Shown one piece after another: positions 23,893 through 31,769 of a DNA stretch of 63,211 nucleotides. Every line of letters starts with the position of its first letter. Position 1 is the first letter of the stretch. The notes under the pieces were generated by a model that saw nothing but the letters and a program-made list of their open reading frames with translations, was not told the origin of the DNA and searched no databases. The position numbers and the translations under genes are program-made. The DNA is taken from NCBI GenBank assembly GCA_017530365.1, contig JAFXMK010000013.1, forward strand, positions 1 through 63,211, read 5' to 3'. This DNA comes from Bacteroidales bacterium (GTDB taxonomy: Bacteria; Bacteroidota; Bacteroidia; Bacteroidales; F082).

Positions 23893-26217
23893 TTAATTAA
23901 TCTTTACTACCTTTCCCGTAACCGTAGTGAGATTTCCACCTTGCAAAAGGAGCATTTGATCGCTGTTGATCGTTATAGGTGCCTTGGAGGTGAACAAACT
24001 TTGCTTATCACCGCTTAGCATCAGGTTTCCTGACGATGAAAGGACGATGCCCATTATATCCATGCCAATGCGATGATTGTGTTCTTTCTCATGTAGTGTA
24101 ATTTGATTTGTGTTAACAATGATTGTAGATCCGTTCCCAAATAGATAAAGATTATCCCTGCTGATGATTTCAAAGCCCTTTTCCGCTTGATCTTCGATGG
24201 TTTGTTTTGCTTCTCTCTTGATGTCATCGGCATAGGTTCTATGTAATTTGGTCAACATATCAATTCTGCTTTTTTTAGCAGTTAAATCGATATAATCTTT
24301 CACAGCCTCCAAATTCATTCGGTTTTCAGCAGTGACTTTGATATCATTGCCGGCATGCATTACGATGTCTTCCTTGGCTTCCAGTTCGATATTGCCCGCC
24401 GATTCAAGACGGATGAGGGCCCGATCCGCATCCAGTGTCAAGACATAGTTGCGCGTTACTTCATCGAAGATCTTGATATAGCCATGCTTCTTTTTGTCGC
24501 GGATCTCAATGGTATGGCCATTGCGGGTTCGGAACGTCTTGTATTCGTTGTTTTCAGCCACTTTCTCATCCGTATAGTTTTTCACCGGCGGACAAGTGAA
24601 TGGGTTATGCACCGAAGCCAAGACATAGGGGCGTTCCGCATTGTTTTCCTCAAAACCGACAATCACCTCGTCATCGATCTCGGGTACGAGGTGGCAACCG
24701 CGTTCAAACCCAGCATAAGCATGGGCAACCCGGATCCAAGGCGTAGCCCTGACCCCGCCTTCAAAATGGGGCATGCCAACCTGTTCGGCCAAGTCCTGCC
24801 AGCTCAACACCACACGAACCCGACCCAAATGCATGGGATCCTTGTTGTCATAGACAATGCCATGTTGGGGACCACAATGCGGAAAGATGTCAAAATCACC
24901 ATAGGTAAGGATGCCGTCTTGGTCTCGTTCCAAATAAGGTGGCATGGGAGCTTTCTGGGGAACGGCTTGGAATTCGTTGATCATCCGTAGGTTCTCTTCC
25001 TCCTCCCAACGATAGGTTAAGTCAATCACCTTCAAAGGCTCGTGTTCGATGATATCTGATTTCTCCCCCGTGTTGGTTTCATCCTCAATAACAATGATAC
25101 TACCCAATCTCAGGTCGATACGGCGGGCGACACCATGGCACAACACAGTATCGGCTACCAAGTATTTCTCCAAAACGGCACGCATCTCACGCGTTTCGAA
25201 CAGGTTATCCGTAGTGTCCAATTTTTGGGGTTCAGAGCCGGACATCTGTTCGCCCATACTTTTTGAATTGTCCTCATCCACGATACGGGCAGATCGGGCG
25301 CTAAAAATACGATCGCTGCACCTATTGAAATATTGCGATGCATGATCGTAAACCGATTTGGACATTTCGTGCATCGAAACCAGATTGTGCTTCCATGTCG
25401 AGTGAGGATTAAAATCGGAACCACCAAGAAAGTCCATATCGGCAAGGTAGTCATGCTCACAGAGTGCAATACCCAAGTTGCCATTCATGTTGAGGTTGTA
25501 GTCGTATTGTTCCAGATCGACGCCCGACCGTAGGTTCAGGGTTTCCAACTCCACCATGTCGCCAAAGATCACTTTCCCGTTTTCATGATAGAAGTATTGG
25601 CCATACCGTTTTGCCAAACGCTTGAGAAAATCGTAGTCAGACTCGTCGTATTGAACCGTGTATGGCACGAGGAAATCCTCGAAGTCCTCGTTGATGTTGA
25701 CCTTAACCAAATCCCAAATGGGCTTTCGGTCGTCATAGTTTTTATTGCCCGTGTTGTAAGGACCAACCGTATCAGAATAGAACGTGATGATCTCTTCAAC
25801 GATGTTTTTCAACGTATTGCTTAAATAGGAATCGCAATGGGGCGCTCCCTTAAAACGCACATCCGCACTAAAGGCCGTGCAACGAACCGCCATGGCTGAC
25901 TTGTTGCCTTTGCGTTCCAGTTTGATATGATGAATGTAGCCCCTGAAGAAATCACTCACCTCACAGACCTGGCAATCGCCTTCAAGATCATAGTGATACG
26001 CCGATACCGAGCATTCCACTAATGCACCTAATAGTTGCTCCCGAAGCTCAAACTTGATGTCATCTTGGGTGAGTGACATGTCCTCCTTACGGAAGACAAA
26101 GTCGAAACGATTAGGCTCCAATAATCGTTTGGTCAACGTAAAGCCCAAACAACGAAAGCCTTTCAGCTCCTCCCCATTGATTTTGATAATCGGATTGCTT
26201 GCTAACTGTATTGCCAT
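23893..26217 (-). CDS. tssI: Type VI secretion spike protein VgrG
   Basis: 774 residues. The N-terminal gp27-like part holds the family signature QYDESDYDFLKRLAKRYGQYFYHE (shown here as one motif around residue 190-210, key residues YDESD..FL.R...RYG.YF.H). The gp5-like OB fold follows, with PHCGPQHGIV, DPMHLGRVRV and ERPYVLASVHNP near residues 460-560, then a beta-helix-type needle of repeated short strands with no effector fusion. It trimerises to pierce the target envelope with PAAR on its tip. It follows the smaller tssD by 36 nt and precedes the PAAR-like gene by 11 nt. Confidence 0.95.
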   Translation of the reverse strand: MAIQLASNPIIKINGEELKGFRCLGFTLTKRLLEPNRFDFVFRKEDMSLTQDDIKFELREQLLGALVECSVSAYHYDLEGDCQVCEVSDFFRGYIHHIKLERKGNKSAMAVRCTAFSADVRFKGAPHCDSYLSNTLKNIVEEIITFYSDTVGPYNTGNKNYDDRKPIWDLVKVNINEDFEDFLVPYTVQYDESDYDFLKRLAKRYGQYFYHENGKVIFGDMVELETLNLRSGVDLEQYDYNLNMNGNLGIALCEHDYLADMDFLGGSDFNPHSTWKHNLVSMHEMSKSVYDHASQYFNRCSDRIFSARSARIVDEDNSKSMGEQMSGSEPQKLDTTDNLFETREMRAVLEKYLVADTVLCHGVARRIDLRLGSIIVIEDETNTGEKSDIIEHEPLKVIDLTYRWEEEENLRMINEFQAVPQKAPMPPYLERDQDGILTYGDFDIFPHCGPQHGIVYDNKDPMHLGRVRVVLSWQDLAEQVGMPHFEGGVRATPWIRVAHAYAGFERGCHLVPEIDDEVIVGFEENNAERPYVLASVHNPFTCPPVKNYTDEKVAENNEYKTFRTRNGHTIEIRDKKKHGYIKIFDEVTRNYVLTLDADRALIRLESAGNIELEAKEDIVMHAGNDIKVTAENRMNLEAVKDYIDLTAKKSRIDMLTKLHRTYADDIKREAKQTIEDQAEKGFEIISRDNLYLFGNGSTIIVNTNQITLHEKEHNHRIGMDIMGIVLSSSGNLMLSGDKQSLFTSKAPITINSDQMLLLQGGNLTTVTGKVVKIN

Positions 26218-26253
26218 GTCCTATAAATATAATGTTAGGTAAAATCAAACTCA

Positions 26254-26769
26254 TCAAAACATACGGCCGACTTGGCCAAAAGCCGCGTCTTTGGCCATCT
26301 TCAGTTTTTCCTTAATGTTGTCCATCGACGACATCTGGCCTTCAATCATCTTCTTAGTGATGTTGTCAATACCGATGCCTTGTCCCGTTGTGTCGCAGAA
26401 CAGGATTTTCCTCGCCTGGATGGCCAAACGGGTCGTCATCATGCTTTTGTCGTTCCCATTGAAATACTCGAACAAATCGGTGCAAAACGCCTCCTCAAAA
26501 CGAATGGAACGGGTCGCCGGCAAGGTCTTGCTATTGACGTTGGCCACGAATGATATGGTACCATCCTTTTTCATGAAGTCGTTCACCATCCACTCATACA
26601 AAGTAAATCCTTTGGTTGGTGTAATGATGGTGGCGATGATCAAGCCACCACAGACTCCTCCGTTGGGAACGCCGTCAACGTTGACTTTTTGTGTCAGCCG
26701 GTATTCACACTCCTGCAAAGTGAACACTTCGTTGGTTCCATCAATCGACAAAGTTCCTTTGATTGCCAT
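26254..26769 (-). CDS. tssD: Hcp-family tube protein TssD, paralog with C-terminal extension
   Basis: 171 residues. Residues 1-130 align by pattern with the Bacteroidetes TssD/Hcp fold and with the neighbouring paralog: VFTLQECEYRLTQKVNVDGVPNGGVCGG matches the MMVTYSFNQAVDTEGQMSGIPRGG region (key features: tyrosine strand, V/D, G-x-P-x-GG). It ends in a ~35-residue helical extension containing DNIKEKLKMAKDAAF that the other copy lacks. Such variant Hcps can carry cargo or sit at the tube tip. It is 60 nt from the first tssD and 36 nt from vgrG. Confidence 0.85.
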   Translation of the reverse strand: MAIKGTLSIDGTNEVFTLQECEYRLTQKVNVDGVPNGGVCGGLIIATIITPTKGFTLYEWMVNDFMKKDGTISFVANVNSKTLPATRSIRFEEAFCTDLFEYFNGNDKSMMTTRLAIQARKILFCDTTGQGIGIDNITKKMIEGQMSSMDNIKEKLKMAKDAAFGQVGRMF

Positions 26770-26829
26770 AATTCTTAATTTTAAGATAGGCGGCGGAGCG
26801 CACTCCGCCGCCCATGTTGTACAATAGGG

Positions 26830-27222
26830 TTACGCCCAGTCGTTGGTGTAGGTCACCGGGCCGTTCTTGATCTCACGGCAGGAGATCACGATCTCCTCGT
26901 AGTGACCCAACTTGTCTTCCCACATCTCCACGAAGTTGATGCAGTAGCCATCCGTGAACTCAATCTTCTTCATCAGATTGCCTGACTTGGTCTCATTGAA
27001 TTCAATGGCGCCGTTCTTGGCGAGGTTCGGGGCAATCATCCAGTCCAACAGGTCCGGATTGCCGTCGTTCAAAGCTTTCACACGGAGAGTGATCTGGCCA
27101 CCTCTCGGAATGCCAGACATCTGTCCCTCGGTATCGACAGCTTGGTTAAAGGAATAAGTGACCATCATGACCTCGCGCTCGGTGAGGCCGTCAACTTTCA
27201 ATGTTACAGGTGTTTTTGCCAT
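26830..27222 (-). CDS. tssD: Hcp-family tube protein TssD (main copy)
   Basis: 130 residues, the standard length for Bacteroidetes TssD. It has a start strand PVTLKVDGLTEREVMMVTYSF, the GIPRGGQITLRVK turn, and the end segment EEIVISCREIKNGPVTYTNDW. Hexamers stack to form the inner tube propelled by the TssB/TssC sheath. No signal peptide, as expected for Hcp. It lies 59 nt downstream of tssC, with a short tandem-repeat spacer between, and upstream of the second tssD. Confidence 0.92.
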   Translation of the reverse strand: MAKTPVTLKVDGLTEREVMMVTYSFNQAVDTEGQMSGIPRGGQITLRVKALNDGNPDLLDWMIAPNLAKNGAIEFNETKSGNLMKKIEFTDGYCINFVEMWEDKLGHYEEIVISCREIKNGPVTYTNDWA

Positions 27223-27281
27223 TTTAATTTGTTATTTAAGGGTTAATAATAGTTTGCAGTTTGCAGTTTATAGTTTTCAGT

Positions 27282-28652
27282 TTATTCCGCTGAGGTCTCG
27301 GCGCCCATGTAGTCCTTGTTGTCGGCTTCGAGCTTGATGACGAAGTTCTTGGCAGCGAAGAACGGAGTGATGGAGATATCGACCGAAACGATCTTGGTCT
27401 TGGGATCCTGTTTCGGATCGCCAAGTTTGTACTTCGAGAAGAAGTTCTGGTAGCCCTGATAATGGTTCAAGAAGTCCTGGATCTTGTCTTTCAGCTTCTT
27501 GGGTGAGGTGTAAGGATCCCAGTTCTCAAGGGCGATTTCATGCACATAGTTCATCAGCACTTTCTTGATCCAGTCGAACACACGCACGATGGGATATTCC
27601 ATCATGGCGTCGAGGTCGCCGTTGTACAAGGTGTTGTTGTTGAATGCCATGACGCGGCCTTCGGAGAAGACCATCGGCACGACATGGTCGTCCATCAGAG
27701 AAGCGATCTCTGACTTGAGGAGGTCGAGTTTCACGCCTTTCACATCCGACACGGTGCCATACTTCTTACCGGCACGGCCTTGTGAGATCGGGGTGGCTTC
27801 GTCGTACATCATACCTGCCAAAGCACCGGCGGGCGAGATGTAGAAAGCGTCTTCATACTGCTCGTCGTAGCTGAGTTTCTCACTCTGACGGCCAACGAGC
27901 CAGTTGCAGGCCATGACCACGTTCTGCAGGGCAGCGTCGCTGTCAACAAAACCACTGGTGACCTCTTTCAGGTCTTCGAGTGAGTTCTCATCTTCCAAAG
28001 CGGTGTCGGTCACCAGAATCGTTCTGTACTTGTGTGCCACCTTAGCCCAACGGAGCAACTCTGTCCTGTCTTTGAACACGCCGCCAGGAATGACGATGAA
28101 GCTGTAACTGTCCTTCAGGCTCAGACGGTCGAAGGCATGCTTCAGGAGGTCATCGACTTGATCCTTGAAGCTGGAATCGGCATCGGTGATGGCGTCCTTG
28201 GCCACATTGACGATTTTGATCTTATCGACTTTCTCGGTGCCTGAGTTCTTGAAGAACATGTCGAGAGCCCGATAGGAACGCTCCAGATTCTTGGAAGCGT
28301 CGAGAGCATCAGTGATACCTTGGGTCAACACCTTGAGGTGTTTTTCTTCCTGGGCTTTGCAGCTGTCAACGAGATCGGTAGCGGATGACTTACCCTCTCC
28401 GAGGATGGCCAGCCAAGCTTCCAGTTCCGTTGCCAAAGCCTTGCGCTTGGCTGCCTTGCGGCTGTCCTTCAAGAAGGAATCCTTAATGGCTTTCTTGGTC
28501 GGATTCATGTCCTCAGCAGTGGGGATAATGCCCTTGATAGCGGAGAAACCGCCGAACTGCTGCAAGAGTTCGGTGACTTCTTTCTTGGACTGCTGTTGTC
28601 CTTGCTGTTCTACTTTTACTTCAGTAGCTTTCTGTAATTGAGGATCTGCCAT
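27282..28652 (-). CDS. tssC: Type VI secretion contractile sheath large subunit TssC
   Basis: 456 residues, T6SSiii-type TssC. The C-terminal half has the sheath-core pattern including CNWLVGRQSEKLSYDEQYEDAFYISPAG (key residues CNWLVGRQ and AFYISPAG) and the late strand VSVDISITPFFAAKNFVIKLEA that forms the interdomain handshake. The N-terminal ~110 residues are helical and charged. It forms the contractile outer sheath with TssB, 24 nt upstream, and is disassembled by TssH. Length fits the Bacteroidetes family. Confidence 0.93.
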   Translation of the reverse strand: MADPQLQKATEVKVEQQGQQQSKKEVTELLQQFGGFSAIKGIIPTAEDMNPTKKAIKDSFLKDSRKAAKRKALATELEAWLAILGEGKSSATDLVDSCKAQEEKHLKVLTQGITDALDASKNLERSYRALDMFFKNSGTEKVDKIKIVNVAKDAITDADSSFKDQVDDLLKHAFDRLSLKDSYSFIVIPGGVFKDRTELLRWAKVAHKYRTILVTDTALEDENSLEDLKEVTSGFVDSDAALQNVVMACNWLVGRQSEKLSYDEQYEDAFYISPAGALAGMMYDEATPISQGRAGKKYGTVSDVKGVKLDLLKSEIASLMDDHVVPMVFSEGRVMAFNNNTLYNGDLDAMMEYPIVRVFDWIKKVLMNYVHEIALENWDPYTSPKKLKDKIQDFLNHYQGYQNFFSKYKLGDPKQDPKTKIVSVDISITPFFAAKNFVIKLEADNKDYMGAETSAE

Positions 28653-28676
28653 AATATCTAAATTCTAAATTCTTAA

Positions 28677-29138
28677 TTATTCATTCTCTTTCAGTTCATT
28701 CAACAGATATTCCAAATAATCCTTGAGTTCTTCCTTGCTCTTGGGATCCTTGAGGATGTCGCGGAGTTTCTTGTTCTGCTCGATTTGCTTCCTTACCTTG
28801 GCATAGCTGTCCATCTGAGCTTTCTGGCCAGAGAGGAACTCACTATTGGCTACCAGGTTGCCACGGCCGCCGTCAGCCTCGAAGTCCTTGATCTCGTTGA
28901 AGTGCAGCGTCTCTGACACGATACCGCCGTCTTCACCGCTGAACTGGACCTCTACGTTCGGTTTGAAGTGATCGAACACGTCGCTGATGGTCTTGGCATC
29001 CTCGAACAGCTCAGGATCCTCGCCCTGGGCGTCAGTAGTGTACTGGTCGATGAACAGGGTCTTGTTAGTGTCAAGGGCACTTACCTGACTCCCTGATTCT
29101 TCATCAGTTGCTTTTGAAATGAAATTTTTCTCTTCCAT
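28677..29138 (-). CDS. tssB: Type VI secretion contractile sheath small subunit TssB
   Basis: 153 residues. The middle contains the sheath small-subunit pattern DVFDHFKPNVEVQF followed by LHFNEIKDFEADG, and a charged helical C-terminus (QIEQNKKLRDILKD). It pairs with TssC to build the sheath. The N-terminal ~45 residues are acidic and probably flexible. The spacer to tssH is a (GATTTAA)-like repeat. Confidence 0.9.
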   Translation of the reverse strand: MEEKNFISKATDEESGSQVSALDTNKTLFIDQYTTDAQGEDPELFEDAKTISDVFDHFKPNVEVQFSGEDGGIVSETLHFNEIKDFEADGGRGNLVANSEFLSGQKAQMDSYAKVRKQIEQNKKLRDILKDPKSKEELKDYLEYLLNELKENE

Positions 29139-29139
29139 A

Positions 29140-29182
29140 CAGTTAGATTTAAAGATTTATGATTTAATGATTTAACGATTCA
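29140..29182. repeat. Short AT-rich tandem repeat between tssH and tssB
   Basis: The tssH-tssB gap is built from degenerate copies of GATTTAA (starting near 29147, 29162 and 29169, with a variant near 29155). Similar but different micro-repeats occupy the tssB-tssC gap (CTAAATT units, 28656-28675) and the tssC-tssD gap (GTTTGCA / GTTTATA units, 27248-27282). Confidence 0.55.
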
Positions 29183-31675
29183 ATTCAAGGCATATTCGGT
29201 TTTGGTACCGTTGACATAGAAGGCCACCTTCCCTTCTTCCATTTTGACCTCCACGGTGTCGCCACTCTTGAGCTTGCCGGAGATGATCATCTTGGAAAGC
29301 GGACGGCGCAACTCCTTGCGGATGGTGCCGATGATGGGACGGGCGCCGAACTGTGGACTAAAGTCCATCATGGCAATGGCCTGCTTGGTCTCGTCGTCGA
29401 TCTTGAAGTCTATATTCTGCTCGGTAAGCAGCTTGACCAATCCCTTAAGGTGGATGCTGAAGATACGCGTCACGGTTGCAGGGGTGATCGGTGAGAATGG
29501 CACAATCTCGGTCAAACGGCCTAGGAACTCAGGACGGAAGTAATCCTGCATGATGGTCATCAGGTCGCTGTTCTTGGGGATGACACCTTTCTCAAAGGAA
29601 TCCACGATGAACTTGCTACCGATGTTGGAAGTGAACAGGATCAAGGCATTCGAGAAGTCGCCGACACGGCCCAAACGGTCGTGGAGCTTGCCTTCGTCGA
29701 GGATCTGGAGGAACAGGTCGAACACCGACTTGTGCGCCTTCTCGATCTCATCGAACAACACCACGGAATAAGGCTTCTGACGGATCTTGTTGACCAGCAG
29801 ACCGCCTTCTTCGTAGCCGACATATCCTGGAGGCGCTCCATACAGCAAAGCCACGGAGTGCTCTTCCTTGAACTCAGACATATCGAAACGGATCAACGAG
29901 GACTCCTCCTGGAAGAGGAACTCAGCCAAAGCCTTGGAGAGCTCAGTCTTACCAGTACCTGTGGGTCCCAGGAAGAAGAAGGAGCCCATGGGCTGACCTT
30001 TCTTGTTCAAACCGGAACGCGACTCGTAAATCGAGTCGAGGATGATCTTGATGGCGTGGTCCTGACCAACGACCCTGCGCTTGAGGATCTCTTCAGCATT
30101 GACCAGCTTCTCCCTTTCCTTCGACTGCACCTTGCCCATCGGAATGCCGGTTTGCTTGGCGACAACGGCGAGCAGGTCGGTGTCAAGCACCTTGGTGCGT
30201 TTCTCGAGAGTCAGCGGTTTCAGCTTGGCGATCATCTGGTCGAGATATTCAAAGCGCTGTTCCTTGGTGGGGATCTTCAGGAAGTCGGTGTCGTCGTCAA
30301 GTTGTGCGACAAGCAGCACGTTGATCTTGTTGAACAACTCGTAGTGCAGCCAGTTCTGCTCCACCATGAGGCGTTTGTCGTCAAGACCCTCCGGATTCTC
30401 CTTGAGGCGGTTGACCTTCTCCTCCACCGAGGCAAGGTCTTTCTCCGACACGTCGTTCATGGTCTTGATCAGAGCCATGGTACGGTCGATGAGGTCGAAC
30501 ACCGAGTCGGGCATAGCCTTCTCGGTCATATAGCGTTTGGACAGGCGTATGGCCTCGTTGATGACGTTGTCGTCCATATCCAGTCCATGGTATTTCTCGT
30601 AGGTAGTCACGGCACCCTTCACGATACGGAAGCAGGTGTCAAGATCGGGTTCATCGATGCTGATCTTCTCGAACTTGCGCACCAGCTCCTTGTCGGTCTC
30701 GATGTTCTTGGTGAAGCCATCGATGGTAGAGGTGCACACCACCAGCAGGTCGCCCTTGTTGAGTTCCTGCTTGAGGATATCGCCAGTGCCGTGCAGCGCA
30801 CCCATCTTGTCCATCATCTTGTCGAGGCCTTCAATGACGAGCACAGCATTGCCGAAAGCCTTCAACTCGGCGATAACACTCTTGAAGCGGTCTTCTGTCT
30901 CCATGTTGTTGACAGCGCCCGAGGCCAATGCGGCAAGGTCAAGCTCATAGACGGGAGCTCCTTGCAGGAAGGCCGGAACCGCGCCGTAGAGCAGGCGGTT
31001 CACGAAGCCGTTAATAAGCGAGGTCTTTCCCACGCCTGACTCGCCAGTGATGAGAAGGTTCGACTTTGTCTTGCGGCCAAGCACCTCGAAGAACACGGCA
31101 ATCTCACGCTCGAAGCCGATCACTGGAGTAGTTTGGCCAGAGGCAACCTGTTCGTTCTTGTTGATGCAATACTTCGACAGCACCTTCTTGGCGTTCTGCG
31201 AGAGCTGCACGGTGGGTTGGACAGAGGCTCCATCTGCGAGGGCTGGCTTGCCCATGGCGTCAATCACTTCGTTGACCGTCAAAGGCAAGTTCTTCATCTG
31301 GTTGAAGTTGAATCCGACACCTGGAGTGACCAAAGCTGCCAAGAGGCAGTGGTTGTCGGGTTCCTCCAAACCGAACTTGGCGCGATAGTCATCCGCCATG
31401 TCGAACACAGCGACTGACTCATCCGAGAGATTGAGGTCGCTGTTCGGACGAGATGACTTTGGAGTCATCGAGATCTCCACATCGGCCCATTCCACCAAAT
31501 AGTAGTAGTCTTTGTCGAGGTCGTTCTCAAGGAAAGGAACCATACCCATGTCCTTGTGTAACAACGCTTTGAAGAGATGACAGGGATACACTGCGTCATT
31601 CGCGTTATCCACAGCGTAACTCATTGCCTTCTTCAAGAGCTCCTCGTAAGCGGAAAGAATGGTTTTTCTACTCAT
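29180..31675 (-). CDS. tssH: Type VI secretion ATPase TssH (ClpV)
   Basis: 831 residues from the ATG at 31675. A Clp-N-type domain (1-145) is followed by two AAA+ modules. D1 has Walker A GESGVGKT (211-218), but its Walker B reads VIEGLD (280-285) instead of the usual [IV]DE, so D1 hydrolysis may be weakened. D2 has a standard Walker A GPTGTGKT, pore segment [14 protein letters not shown], Walker B VVLFDEIEKAH and PEFLGRLTE. TssH recycles contracted TssB/TssC sheaths. It is the first gene of the long minus-strand run, with a promoter box about 36 nt ahead. A ClpB chaperone is unlikely, given linkage and the missing long coiled-coil middle domain. Confidence 0.93.
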   Translation of the reverse strand: MSRKTILSAYEELLKKAMSYAVDNANDAVYPCHLFKALLHKDMGMVPFLENDLDKDYYYLVEWADVEISMTPKSSRPNSDLNLSDESVAVFDMADDYRAKFGLEEPDNHCLLAALVTPGVGFNFNQMKNLPLTVNEVIDAMGKPALADGASVQPTVQLSQNAKKVLSKYCINKNEQVASGQTTPVIGFEREIAVFFEVLGRKTKSNLLITGESGVGKTSLINGFVNRLLYGAVPAFLQGAPVYELDLAALASGAVNNMETEDRFKSVIAELKAFGNAVLVIEGLDKMMDKMGALHGTGDILKQELNKGDLLVVCTSTIDGFTKNIETDKELVRKFEKISIDEPDLDTCFRIVKGAVTTYEKYHGLDMDDNVINEAIRLSKRYMTEKAMPDSVFDLIDRTMALIKTMNDVSEKDLASVEEKVNRLKENPEGLDDKRLMVEQNWLHYELFNKINVLLVAQLDDDTDFLKIPTKEQRFEYLDQMIAKLKPLTLEKRTKVLDTDLLAVVAKQTGIPMGKVQSKEREKLVNAEEILKRRVVGQDHAIKIILDSIYESRSGLNKKGQPMGSFFFLGPTGTGKTELSKALAEFLFQEESSLIRFDMSEFKEEHSVALLYGAPPGYVGYEEGGLLVNKIRQKPYSVVLFDEIEKAHKSVFDLFLQILDEGKLHDRLGRVGDFSNALILFTSNIGSKFIVDSFEKGVIPKNSDLMTIMQDYFRPEFLGRLTEIVPFSPITPATVTRIFSIHLKGLVKLLTEQNIDFKIDDETKQAIAMMDFSPQFGARPIIGTIRKELRRPLSKMIISGKLKSGDTVEVKMEEGKVAFYVNGTKTEYALN

Positions 31676-31710
31676 ATACTTCAAGTGTTAATTATAAATC
31701 CGTTAAAAGG

Positions 31711-31718
31711 CAAAAATA
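31711..31718 (-). promoter_or_regulatory. Bacteroidetes -7 box for the T6SS run
   Basis: Minus-strand TATTTTTG fits TAnnTTTG and lies ~36 nt upstream of the tssH ATG. No clear -33 TTG was found. It is back to back with the speA box, so the two transcripts diverge from a ~95-nt region. Confidence 0.5.
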
Positions 31719-31731
31719 ATAAAAAAAACCT

Positions 31732-31739
31732 TATATTTG
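31732..31739 (+). promoter_or_regulatory. Bacteroidetes -7 box for speA
   Basis: TATATTTG fits TAnnTTTG, 30 nt before the speA ATG. Confidence 0.55.
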
Positions 31740-31769
31740 CAAGCATTTTTAACAAAAAAAAATATTGAA

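Noticed and set aside
29681-31039. 452-codon open frame on the plus strand
   Set aside because: It is antisense to tssH, whose AAA+ motifs are clear; the antisense translation has no recognisable feature.
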